NCBI GenBank assembly: GCA_902728285.1
Contig: CACVBU010000046.1
Span: 1,801,968 to 1,865,967 of the forward strand
Direction of reading: 5' to 3'
DNA from: Clytia hemisphaerica
Taxonomy: Eukaryota; Cnidaria; Hydrozoa; Leptothecata; Clytiidae
Length of the DNA: 64,000 nt
Shown here: piece by piece, positions 21,458 through 31,984 of the stretch
Position numbering within the stretch: the stretch's first letter is position 1
How the letters are laid out: the number at the start of each line of letters is the position of its first letter
Notes under the pieces: model-generated
Databases searched by the model: none
Told to the model about the DNA's origin: nothing
The model's input: the letters and a program-made list of their open reading frames with translations, nothing else
Translations under genes and position numbers: made by a program

Positions 21458-21774
21458 TTCAATACATTTTGTTTGAGAAAAATTGAATTGACATTTAGAA
21501 AAGCGGTTAAGTCTCTATCAGGAAAAATAGAATCGAAAAACGAAAAATATGATACAAAGACTCACATGTATGGTATCGATAAAGATTACTTTTTGGACAG
21601 ACAAAAGCTTGCGATTTGCGGTACTCAGAAAAACCAGATCCATACATATCTAGTACCTACAATAACATCATTTCCTCCTTATACGTAATATGGTATACAT
21701 CCATCTATTATACAAAAATAAAAAAATTTAAAAATTTAAGGCTCTACCACGCATCAAAAACCAACAAATTCCTT

Positions 21775-23232
21775 TTAAACAATCTCTTTAGGGTAAACTA
21801 CCACAGTTCCTGTCCCTGACGGAGACTCTATAGTCTCAACACAGCCGAATTTGTTTATACTGAGTGAATTCCCATGGTCTGTAGGCGATCCTCTTGGTGA
21901 TGATTCTCGATGGTTACCATTATGGTATTTAAAATGCTCTTCTTCAAACTTCGTATTAATAGGACTTGGTACTTTCCAATTTTTACGATAGTTAGATTCA
22001 ACAACAGGTGTGTTTTCAATATTATTATCAATGCTTTCTTCAGCTTTAATTTCATCTCTTATAGATGTGTTATCGTTAGTTTCCCCGTTGCTACTACTTT
22101 GAGGAGAGTTTACTGGATATTTCTGGATATTATCTCCATTAGATTGCACCTCTGTTTGTGTTGAGACACTAATCATGGGTGAATAACGCCTATACATGTA
22201 ACACGTTGGTTCTTCTGCTTGTTGTTGTTGTTGAGGGCGAGGTGAGACATCACGTTGAGGTGCTTTTGGTAAGTAGTTCGTACTGAGAACGATAGCAGGT
22301 GTACGGTGTAGGTCTTTAGTTGACTCGTCACTATGGTGTGAATGTGGTCGAGATGGTGACCCACCTTCCTCATGGTCATAATGAGGCATTCTATTATTTT
22401 TATAACTTCTTTGATGTGAAGGAGAGTCCCTGTGATGGTCTTTATGTTTCGAAGATGCGTGACCAGGACTCACTTCGTACCGGTCGTACGGCCCGGGCGA
22501 GCCATGACGTCTGAATAAACTTGCATCGCGACCGAAATGAAAACGATCAAGAACTTTCAATCGCTCTTCAGCAAATTTACGTGCATTTTCTTCATACAGT
22601 GACAAACGGTTGTCGGCTGTCGGACTTGCTTTCTTATGATGAAAAACTGGATAGTCACTGGTACTACTACGTCGCTCGACTCTGTTAGGCCTATGATTTG
22701 GATGATGTGAGCGAGGGAAATTAGGATCAGAGTAGCGATAACGATGGTGTATTTCATCATCAAGTTCATGATCGGAATGTCGTCTTTTACGTTCATGATA
22801 CATTTCCGGTTCTCGTTTGATTTCACCGACACCTCCACGATAGTAAGTTGATTCTTTAGAATAAGACAATGGTGGTGAATTAGTATGGTTTGCTCTGAAT
22901 GAATGTTCAAGAACTATAGACCCTGCACGATGTTCAGTTCTTTCCTCTGAATCTGAACGATGTGGACTTCGTGAACGTAGCGGTGGCGAATGATGACTTG
23001 GGCGACCGTATTCAAGACGCGGTGACACGCTATTCGGTCGTGAGTGATAGATATATGGTTTGACATCAGCTGATTGTCTTTTGACGTCATCGTGCATTTG
23101 TTGGTAGTGTGGGAAAGGCCCGACTGGAATGTGTTTGACTCCCCCACGAAGCATATGTGTTTTGATAGCGTTTACTGCAGCCTGCATTTCAGGTGATGCA
23201 ACAAATTTGTACACAAAACGTCTACCACTGAC
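21775..23232 (-). CDS. Terminal exon of the ETS factor (end of ETS domain plus long disordered tail)
   Basis: Starts after the acceptor TTTCTCCGCAG with [20 protein letters not shown] and ends at TAA (21775-21777). All 485 codons lie in one exon, without introns. The tail is rich in His, Arg, Ser and Pro. It includes a polyglutamine tract of five residues (QQQQQ, near RPQ) and many SP dipeptides. The last residues are [13 protein letters not shown]. Overlapping ORFs in other frames are shadows caused by this biased composition. Confidence 0.93.
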   Translation of the reverse strand, partial: VSGRRFVYKFVASPEMQAAVNAIKTHMLRGGVKHIPVGPFPHYQQMHDDVKRQSADVKPYIYHSRPNSVSPRLEYGRPSHHSPPLRSRSPHRSDSEERTEHRAGSIVLEHSFRANHTNSPPLSYSKESTYYRGGVGEIKREPEMYHERKRRHSDHELDDEIHHRYRYSDPNFPRSHHPNHRPNRVERRSSTSDYPVFHHKKASPTADNRLSLYEENARKFAEERLKVLDRFHFGRDASLFRRHGSPGPYDRYEVSPGHASSKHKDHHRDSPSHQRSYKNNRMPHYDHEEGGSPSRPHSHHSDESTKDLHRTPAIVLSTNYLPKAPQRDVSPRPQQQQQAEEPTCYMYRRYSPMISVSTQTEVQSNGDNIQKYPVNSPQSSSNGETNDNTSIRDEIKAEESIDNNIENTPVVESNYRKNWKVPSPINTKFEEEHFKYHNGNHRESSPRGSPTDHGNSLSINKFGCVETIESPSGTGTVVVYPKEIV

Positions 23233-26200
23233 CTGCGGAGAAAGATAAAAAGTTTTCAAATAAGATACTGAAAAACATTAACACAGTAGTACTACTCTGT
23301 GAATTCTTTAAAAAGAGTATGATTGACTCTCGTTAATTTGCACTCGAACGGGAAATACTGGGACTGGGGTAGTTAGATTTTAAGAAAGGTTCGACTTAAG
23401 GTTTTGATTTGGAATAAGTCTGGAATAAGTGTTTTTTATTCACAGAAAATTTTTACAGTAACTTTTCATGGAGGGAAATCAAGCGAGTCTCATTTTTCAG
23501 AAACAAAAAGGATTTTATAAACAACGATATCCTGTTTCCAATCTGAACAGGAGATTGTGGTTCGCTTTACTTTTCATCATATATTTTCACAAATGTTTAT
23601 GAGCATCTAAGGTATCTTCTTAGCTTTAGTAGGGGTTTTAAATGCATCGATGAAACGAAAGTTCATTTTACAGTGGGGCTGAAATTATAGGGTATTTTTG
23701 CTAGGGGAAAATTCCAATGACTTTTTTCTTAAACTGTTCTTATTTACAGCATTTTGAATATATTTTTGTGTGATTTTTAAAGAATTTGTACAATGGACTT
23801 GAAACCTTTTTGTTCTTATATACTTTGTTCTTATTGAAAAAACGTTTATGCCAATAAAGCGGTTGGATCAGAGAAAACATTTGGAAAAGTACCGCTTCTA
23901 TAAATCTTGTATGTTGTTTATCTTTGAGTGGGAGAAATCATTTCTGGTTCGTTTCCCTTTTTTAAAAAATCAAGAGGAAAAGGGAGATTTGGAGATCAGT
24001 TTCATTTTGTTGTACATGTCTGACTATTCCAAATTTGAATACAGTTGACGCTCTTACGAGTCGATTTTTAAGAGGAATTGATTTTCATCGAACAAAGGAG
24101 TGAATCTAACAGAAGAACTTCGGTTTTGAGAGTTTCTTGTTTCGGTGACTTTTAATATTATCGAATAAGGGATCGTATCGAATAGTAGAACATCTCGAAT
24201 TAGCCATGGCCTCCCCAATATTTTGCAAAGTGTTTTTTTTTTACTTTGAAAAATCTTATATATACCGTTTAGAGGGGTGAAATAAGGGCGAAAAGTCGAA
24301 AATTTTCTTCGTCGCCCAACCATGGTGGGCGAAATATTTTTTTGGCCCCCTCAATTCGATGCGCACGCCGGGGGCCATGTCATTTCTGAAAATTTTCACT
24401 ATTATTTTTCTACAGTAGAATTTCCATAATTCGAACTTTTATAACTCGAATTTTACTTTATGCCTCTTCAAATAAAAAAACCCTCTCGAAAACCTCCGCA
24501 ACTCCGAAGGGTGTTAGAGAATTAGATGCACAGTAAACTCTCGTAAATTCAAACTTCTTTTATTCGAATTTTTCTAAAATCCGAACTCTTCTTCAGTTCC
24601 CGTCAAAGGCAATATACTTTCTATAAGTTTAATTTGAATCTTTCTGTAATTCGAACAACTTAGTACTCGAGTTTGAATTAGCGGGAGTTGGCTGTAACAA
24701 TATTTCTGCCGATGCAAGGAAAATATAAGTTTATAATTGTGAGTTTGTGTGAGTGAGTTTTCAATGAGAGTGTTTACGTAAAAGATTAGCGTATAAAGTA
24801 CGGATCAGGCATACGTGATGAAAATGTGCTTAAAAACAGGAAAAGTAAACAAAAATATTTAAAAAAAAAACAGAAAAGAAATATTGAAGAAAAACAAAAC
24901 GATTAAGAAAATCCAAATAACACTCAATAACTGACTAGTTGAATATTTTGGTTGGTTTATTCCAATCCTATTGACGTCAATGCAAGCTATAAACCGGAAG
25001 ATCGTCATTTTCGGGAACAACTTAATATTAGAGAGATAATTTTTTGCTGACTTCACTTTTATAAGCATATAAACATAAAATTAAGTTTAATTTTTTTTTG
25101 ACTAACTTGGCATATTTTATCAAACCTTATCCTAAAATTTGTGCTGTTTGATGAAAAAACTTTTTAAAACACCTCAAGACCCTGTAATGATAAAATTATC
25201 TCCATAAACAATTTTCACGCAATTTTTTTATTTAAGGAATAGTAGATGCTTATAAAAAATTTACAGTTTGATGTGTTTTCGTTCTATAAACGCGCGCATG
25301 TTATACAACAAAACAATAAAAAACGGGGGCCGGAAATGAAAGGACGTTGATGCCTTCCGTCATTTTTACCGGTAATCGAGTGATTCACAGTCAGGGAGTC
25401 AACCGTTGTTTTGAAATTATGTTACATGTATATATGAAACAAATTAGAAATATGTTTTTCAACTATGGCGGAAATTCCCCACAGAGACAAATTTTTAGTT
25501 AGCAAATTTCGTTCCTGACAAATTAATATAACAGGTTCCCCGTGTCTATGATAGACATCTTCTTTCAAAAATATCTTTAGGTAGTCACTAATAGACCATG
25601 ACTAAAACATAGGTGTTTAAAAATGGACTAAATGCTATTTCAAAAAATTCTCTTTCTTAATAAAGAATGAACTGAGCCAAAAAAAAATTCACGTCATTCC
25701 ACCAATGCTATATCCGACAGAAAAGAGCTTTTTGTTCTGACGTCTTGAAGGCTGGATTAGATCTAGTTGAAATAGACGTTATCAAACTTTTTCGTAGAAA
25801 TAGTTTGTAGAATCTTTTTAAGTGAATTGTTCAGGTTTGTAATTATCAGTACCTAGTGAGGTTTGAGCCTCACTTATAGATCCCAGAGATCTAGTGAGAC
25901 CACCAACCACCTCATTGGACGATTTGGCCAAAACTTCGTACCCGGTAGGAAAAATACCCTACGATTTCAGCCCTACTGGGTAATTTCATTTCATATCCCC
26001 ATTTGAGATGCATTGTAAAAAAATTTCACTTCAAAATTATCCCCACTGGATTTTTTTTAGCTGGGAACAATAAAATTTCTATCTCCATTGGGTTTTGATA
26101 AAAATTCTAATCCCCGCTGCGGAAAAAAGTTCCACCAGGGCTGTGAGACAGTGGTGTGGAATATGATGCAGTCTTATTGTTGTTGGTAAAATGATAACCA

Positions 26201-26821
26201 GTAGCTCAAACAAACAAAATTATTTACCTTTTTGATAATATCTTTGCTGTAGTAATATCGAAGAGCTCGACTCAATTTATCATAATTCATTCCATCTTTG
26301 TGTTTACGTTGGCCCCATTTCTTTGCTACATCTTCACTGTTTTTCAATTTGAATTCTCCATTTCGTTCATCTGTCCATTCGATCATTGGTGCATTGTTTT
26401 CATCCATTAGTAGTTCTAACAGGAATTCCCATAGATGTACTGAGCGTCGAGGACCTTAAAAAAGGAATATATTGAATTTGAGGCACAGTCAACTATTTTT
26501 ATTTCGAACCTCTGTAGTTTGAATCTTTCTGTCATCTTAGAGAGGTTCAACTGCACCTATAAAGGAACGTTTGAATGTTCTTTTATCGTTAGAGTATTTT
26601 TTAGAGATCTTTTGTCCTTGAAGAAGGAGGCTGAGTAGGTAATACCTTTCCCAATACTTTCTACAAAAGAGCCCTATCCGCTTTAAATTTCTTGTCAGCA
26701 ACATGAAATCATGAAAAGTGTTGAATTTCGGTACAATCAAAAAGGTTCTTTTTGCCAGTAAAAATAAAGGAAGAATTCTGAAAAAAAATCTCAGTGCACA
26801 AAACATACCGTAATCCATCAT
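21775..26821 (-). CDS. ETS-domain transcription factor, ELK/LIN-1 type (N-terminal ETS domain)
   Basis: Three exons: 26809-26821 (ATG ATG GAT TAC G, GTATGT donor), 26228-26454 and 21775-23232. They join at phases 1 and 0. The product starts [20 protein letters not shown], so the ETS domain occupies about residues 6-95. Visible signatures are [34 protein letters not shown], the recognition helix [20 protein letters not shown] and the end [14 protein letters not shown]-family TCFs also carry the ETS domain at the extreme N-terminus, and KVSGQKFVYKFV is an ELK trait. The remaining ~450 residues are low-complexity, His/Arg/Ser-rich, with a dozen or more SP sites ([23 protein letters not shown]). 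They fit MAPK-regulated transactivation, but no clear SRF-binding B-box was seen. About 570 residues in total. It is expected to be nuclear and to bind GGAA sites. Intron 2 (about 3 kb) holds a pogo-like MITE. An upstream exon at 35556-35745 could supply a longer N-terminus. Confidence 0.93.
24413..24694. mobile_element. pogo/Tigger-like MITE, 282 bp, TA flanked
   Basis: Left end CAGTAGAATTTCCATAATTC and inverted right end CAGCCAACTCCCGCTAATTC, with TA outside both (24411-24412 and 24695-24696). The interior holds another left-end-like copy (CAGTAAACTCTCGTAAATTC at about 24532) and alternating 'ttcgaat' pieces. CAGTxGAACxTCxxTAATTCGAA ends are those of pogo/Tigger elements. Lies in intron 2 of the ETS gene. 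Confidence 0.7.
25930..26155. mobile_element. Right part of a 'CACCCC...GGTCTGTGA' MITE
   Basis: Shares 'tatccccatttgag', 'atccccactggatttttt', 'ggaacaataaaatttctat' and 'aaaagttccacc(a/g)(g/a)ggctgtgag' with the complete copy at 49260-49538, ending in GGTGTGG. The left terminus is missing or too degraded. Confidence 0.6.
26475..26560. repeat. Degenerate pogo-like terminus
   Basis: 'cacagtcaactatttttatttcgaac' type sequence followed by 'tttgaatctttctgtcatct' and 'gaggttcaactg' resembles the ends of the pogo-like MITEs at 24413 and 29069, compressed to under 90 bp. Confidence 0.4.
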
Positions 26822-28050
26822 TTTTCAATTGTTAGAAAAAACTATCCACCAAATAATCAAAATCAAAAAGAAAACAAAACAACACTTTTGGAAAATCTGA
26901 TTTTACAAGAAGAAAACGAAAAATATTTTTCTTGTTCCTTGAAGAAGTATTCACAACTAACTAAAACTTCTGATTAAGTGTTTGTTAAGCAAGGCACAAC
27001 ACTTCCCATATGTTTTTGTGTTACTTAATAGGAATGATTGAGAAAGAACGCAACAACTTGTCGGCATCTGATATTACGGGCAATGATGTCAGAACGAATC
27101 CGGTCTCACGTCCGGTAGCATGCCATCAAAATCAATTTATTTTTTATTTCAGTTAGTGGATCCAGCGATAATTGCTACATGTGATCTTATATCTCTTTAG
27201 TGTGTCCAGCGACGAAGAGAGTTAAGGGAGGAGATTATAAAAAATCATCATGTTCAACAAAACGGAATTTTAAACCGTTTCTTGTTGAAAATATGGAAAA
27301 GCCGGAACATTTTCTTGACAAGTTAGATCCGTCATTTGAACAACAGATATGACAAAATTCCAATTCCGATATCTCGTTTCTACCGCGCGGGGAAATCAAT
27401 TAACAAAAATCATTATCTGTTTATTATTCGACAAAAGACTTGCATTTTTTTTATTAGAACATCAAAATTTTTGGAGCGTTTGATATTGGGTGAAGGATCA
27501 CGGTCGATGGAGGAGTGGAGTTGGTTTTTATCCCTCCTAAGCCGTTGTAAATTTTGGATTGTGAGCTTAAAATTCCTTTTAAAATTTACTCATTTTCGGT
27601 AGTATTCTGGTTTTTCCTGGTTGGTTTTTCCCAGAAACTATATTCTTCACTATCTCGACCCCCGAAATCTTGCTTGTGTTCTTATATTTTTTGTTCTTAT
27701 ACAAAAACATGCATGATAGGACATGGCGGACAAGGATGCAGAGTTTTGAGTTATGAGAAGCAGAGTTTTCGGATATCCTATACTATTAATACAAAATGTT
27801 ATACAGATGTATTTTTGGCTTTATTATTGAAAAAAAAAAGATTTCAGTTGCTTCCCGGCTTTTCAAATTTAACAAAAATGTCAAAATTCCGTTACTAACT
27901 ATTTTCTATTATGTACGAAAAAAAAATGTCGACAAATTTTTGTTGATGAAACGTGGGCTTATGAAATCAGGAAAAAGGATAGACAGTCTTACTGTTAAAA
28001 CGGGTAAAGAGACAACGAAGTGATATTACTTAATCTAGGAAACGATTAAT
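26822..28050. other. Region upstream of the ETS first exon
   Basis: AT-rich. It presumably contains the ETS promoter and 5' UTR, but I could not recognise a core promoter. Several plus-strand ORFs of 75-114 codons between 27336 and 28023 have biased composition and no motif, and are likely chance. A 'TTCTTATA' cluster lies at about 27680-27710. Confidence 0.35.
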
Positions 28051-28054
28051 CGTT

Positions 28055-28450
28055 AATTAACTCGGTAGAGTAGAAAGATCGCGCGTACGCCTATTACGGA
28101 ACAGCTTACTTCCTCGGTGTGTCACTTTGGTGATTAATTGAGTGAGATGATTGGGTAAAACAAGCCTGAGATTTGGCTTACAAAACATTGATTTCAAAGC
28201 TCCAAAGAGGCTAGGTCCGAAACTCTTGGATGGGAAATGAAGCATCCAAAACGCTTGACCCGCGCTGTTTTCACACAAACGCTGGCGTTTGAAAGTAAAA
28301 TTTATGGCTAGATTTTATGGAAAAGTATACCGCGCGAAAAGAAAGACACTGCTAGATTCAATCCGTCATTCGAAAGGCTTTGCCTAGTTTCTTGTTTGAG
28401 AAAGGTGAGAGATTCCTCTCTAGCCCTTCGGGGCTTTAAACTCAATGTTA
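28055..28450. mobile_element. Copy of the 'AGCCCTTCGGGGCT' MITE, one end eroded
   Basis: Right end 'tagcccttcggggctttaaa' followed by CTCAATG matches the end of the complete copy at 61452-61756. The interior 'gggaaatgaagc', 'aaaacgct', 'cacacaaacgctggcg' matches that copy in inverted orientation. The left end is only recognisable as 'gtagagtagaaag'. Confidence 0.5.
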
Positions 28451-29068
28451 AAAAAGGTGTAATACTGGATCAGGGAGTTTGTCTTATGCGACCCTAAGAA
28501 TGAACGTGTGAAAAATGCATAGAGTTTACAATCCATAATGGCGGTATAAGAAGTAAATCTTGCGGCGGTAGAGTTTAGAACAAATGACAGCTCTAAACTC
28601 CAGTGTAAACTTGATTCGAAAATAAAGTCCTTTTGTGAATTTTCTTTTAGCTTGGAGTTTATTTCTAAGATACCTGATTCACCTATATATCATTATTGAC
28701 CCGACCTTAAGAAAGTTAAGTACATTTTCTAACGACATCTTTTCTCAAATGCATCTTGCAACAGAAAATAGAGCGTCTATAGAGAGATGGCACCCTGGCA
28801 AGACGTGTTTTGAGTGGTATCATAAAAGGTATTGAATCGATTTGTCTAGAACGGCGTCACATCGGCATGAAGTCTTATTTTGAAAAGTGAATAATCGATC
28901 GGAAGTAGACTTAAGTGCTTCTACAATAACAGGAATAGCATTCAAATTATAATGAAAAGTGTTGTGCAGCTAGATGATATGCATGGAAACAGGCAATGAC
29001 CAAAGTAATCTGACTCTATCATGTCTAGAACTTTTTCGTTAGACGATGAGCAGAAGCTTAGTGGAATA

Positions 29069-29239
29069 CACAGTTAACTCTAATTCAATCTTTAAGGGAC
29101 CAAGAATTTTCTTCGAATTAGAGAGAGATTCGTATAATAAAAGTATTTTAAACTAACATCTAGCTGAGGGGACCATTATTATAGTTCGAATGAGAGACAG
29201 TTTCGAATAGTAGGTTCGAATTAGAGAGAGTTGACTGTG
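29069..29239. mobile_element. pogo-like MITE, about 170 bp
   Basis: Left end CACAGTTAACTCTAATTCAA and inverted right end CACAGTCAACTCTCTCTAAT, with internal 'ttcgaattagagagag' repeats in the same orientation. TA flanks the left end only. Same family as 24413-24694. Confidence 0.55.
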
Positions 29240-31687
29240 TTGATAGGAATTGATAGAGGCTTTTAAAGCAGCAAGTCATTTTCCTCTTGTAACCAAACTG
29301 GAAGACTTTCACCCCGAACCTCTGAACGATAAGAAAATATCATCAAATTATCAAACGTTTTAGATGTTTAGCTGTTGAGCGCGGAAATCGTTATAAATGG
29401 AAAAGCCTCAGAGAGGATCTGATGCGTTTTTTTCTGATCTTATCAGCATTTTATATGATTTCTTTATAATAAGCACTTATGTGAAAAGTTACAAATTGGT
29501 TTAGTTTAATAAGGTTATGTTAACCCCCGGAAATTAAAATTTTTGTCCAAATCGGATATAGAAGATCTAATTTGAGGTGAAAATTATGTCATAAAAATGG
29601 GAAGAGGTAAAATAGGGGCTTTTTATCCTTTTTACCCTTAAGTAGATGGTCATTAATGAGGATATCCTGGAGTTCCTACGAATCCTACGAATTTCTAAAA
29701 GTTGGTTTAGGAGAGAATAGAATTTTTGATGAGTTTGGATTCAAAGAATTTTGTATCAAAACAATAAGTCACCAAAATGATGATTTTATAACGTCAATTC
29801 ACTTCCGACAAACGTCAGAAAGAATCTCAAAATGACGTGGATCAACAGATAATATGCAAGGAAGTTTTGTGAAATTTTCGGATCTTCTCAACTCTGGGTT
29901 TTTTTAGCCAAAAAAATTCTTAGTTCTTATTTCAACCCTTTTGTATTTGTGCAATTTTCTAAGAAATACCATGTTAATGACTAAGTAAAGCCTTAAATGT
30001 GCTTAATTTTTCTCCCTTGAAGGCTTTGACAATCGTGTTTGGCCAATGCCTCGACCATATAACCACGAGGGCTACAACTTTTTATAAGTCATACATTTCC
30101 TGCATCATCCTTGCTAAAGATTCTAGAGTCTGAACTCGATGACCCTACCTCAAATATATGAAAATGTCCCATGACAACATGTTTCAAAAGGAACTATCTA
30201 CGTATGCAATTTTTACAATATGAATATTTCATCATATTTGAAGCTACAACTTCCTTTAAAAATCTTCATTTTCAAATAGCTCAGGTTTATTTTAAGGCAA
30301 AGATTAGACAGAGGGGAGGAAAAGGAAATGTTATCTACAGGAGAGAGAGGAGATGGTTGAATTACGTAAGCAAAAGGTGAATTTACAGGAAGAAATAATT
30401 CTTATCGAGGAAAGAGGAAAACCGATGGTTAAGTGTGGTGAAATTTCCTCTCAAAAAAATTATTAAGTTTGAGCAAAGAAAACCAACCCTTTACTTGATT
30501 TTCTTACAGTATGGAAAATTGGAAATCCTCCACGTCAGTAAAACCGAAAAACTGACAAATTAATAGGTTTTTGAGATTTAAATATTAAGTATACAAGTCA
30601 AAAGGTCAAAAATTTTGCATAAACTTTACTGATATAAAAATGTGTCCACTTTTTTTGGGACACACTGTAATGTCCGAAGGAGAACAAAAACGTAGTCTCA
30701 TTCGCACGTCACTATCTTTAAGAAACATCTTTGCTTGTGGATGCGTAGACAGGCTGACGAAAACGGCGAAAAAATAAATGGGCTTTTCCAGAAAAAAAAC
30801 GTATACCCCCTGTTGAGGAGGTCCATTTCCGTTCCAAGGGGGTAAGGTTTGATATGTGGCAGAATTCCATAGGGAGATACAAAATTCTGTCAAAAATAAC
30901 TGGAATTCCATGGGGGTATCCTTTTAACACCTATTAAAATTCAAAATTCCAGAGGGGCTTAAACCTGAAATTGCCTGGAATTCCAGGGGGTTACAGCATT
31001 TCCAGCCACAAAATTTTTTTCTGGAAAAGCCCAATCTTCGTCCTACAAGGTTTTCTGACCTACGTCACACTCTCAAGCATTTTAATTTTTTGTGCGTTTA
31101 AAAGCTTAATTTTCCCGTCAATATGTATATTTTGCTTGTATGGAAAATTTATTCGAGAAACAGCGACATTTCGACAACGCAAAACTAATTGGATTTTGAG
31201 CATGTGAAAACTGTCATAAGATGAGACAGCACTCCTCGAATTTCCTGTCTGCTGAGCAGACGGAAATACAGTTAAAATATAATCTATCAATAGAAAAATG
31301 GCTTAAAATTAGATTTAAAACATTTAATTGGTATAAGCATCAAAAGAAAGAATTGAAAAATTCGGTATAACAAGCTTGATTCGGCCTGTTGTGTTTTGAA
31401 CTAACTCTAAAATGATTTAGTGAGAATCTAAAAACTGATTTAATTTCATAAAGACGTAGATTGATTTTCAATGTCAACTTCCTATACGCATCTGTCACTG
31501 GGCGATAAGCCTTCCTTAAGAATTTTAATTGAGTTTCATATGCTTATCGAATTTGATGTAAGATTTAAGAAATCTCAAACATTCAGTAATTGAGAGGAAA
31601 AATGTTCTGGTGTTGTTAAGACAAATGCTTATCGTCCAATTAACAATTCAAAATGGTAGAATATTTTTATAAATCACCATATATAGG
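29240..31687. other. Intergenic region without supported features
   Basis: AT-rich with no exon I can support. Around 30815-30990 there are three spaced 'ggaattcca-ggg' type blocks (GGAATTCCATGGGGG, GGAATTCCAGGGGGTT and a related one), a small decayed repeat. Confidence 0.35.
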
Positions 31688-31984
31688 TTGGCTAAACTTT
31701 GTTATTCCCTGGGAAACATTCCTGGTGCATTTCCGGAATCTTTTCGCTTTTATTTCTATAACGGCCCTGATACTGGCTGTTTTAACAAGTTGAAGCTACT
31801 TTTGTATATGAGAGCCTCACCACAAACGGTTTCAACCGTGCAGATCACTGGTGGACCGCTCGGGTCACTTGATTCCCACACTAAACCAGACCCCAGTGAG
31901 ACTAAGGCAGTTCACGCGCGACTCCAAGGGAAGAAGGACGTTTTTGATGGCACTTATATGATGACAATGAAAGATACTGTTTAA
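31688..31984 (+). other. Unassigned ORF with coding-like composition, candidate exon
   Basis: Ninety-odd codons ending in a TAA. The second half (from about 31790) has clearly higher GC and less homopolymer than its surroundings and reads YMRASPQTVSTVQITGGPLG then SLDSHTKPDPSETKAVHARL then QGKKDVFDGTYMMTMKDTV. I do not recognise a domain. It could be a terminal exon of a plus-strand gene with its upstream exon elsewhere, or remnant coding sequence of an old insertion. There is no neighbouring exon with a matching phase that I could find. Confidence 0.3.

Noticed and set aside
21855..23147. Several ORFs of 60-117 codons on both strands overlapping the ETS last exon
   Set aside because: Shadows of the long His/Arg/Ser-rich reading frame; no splice sites or motifs of their own.
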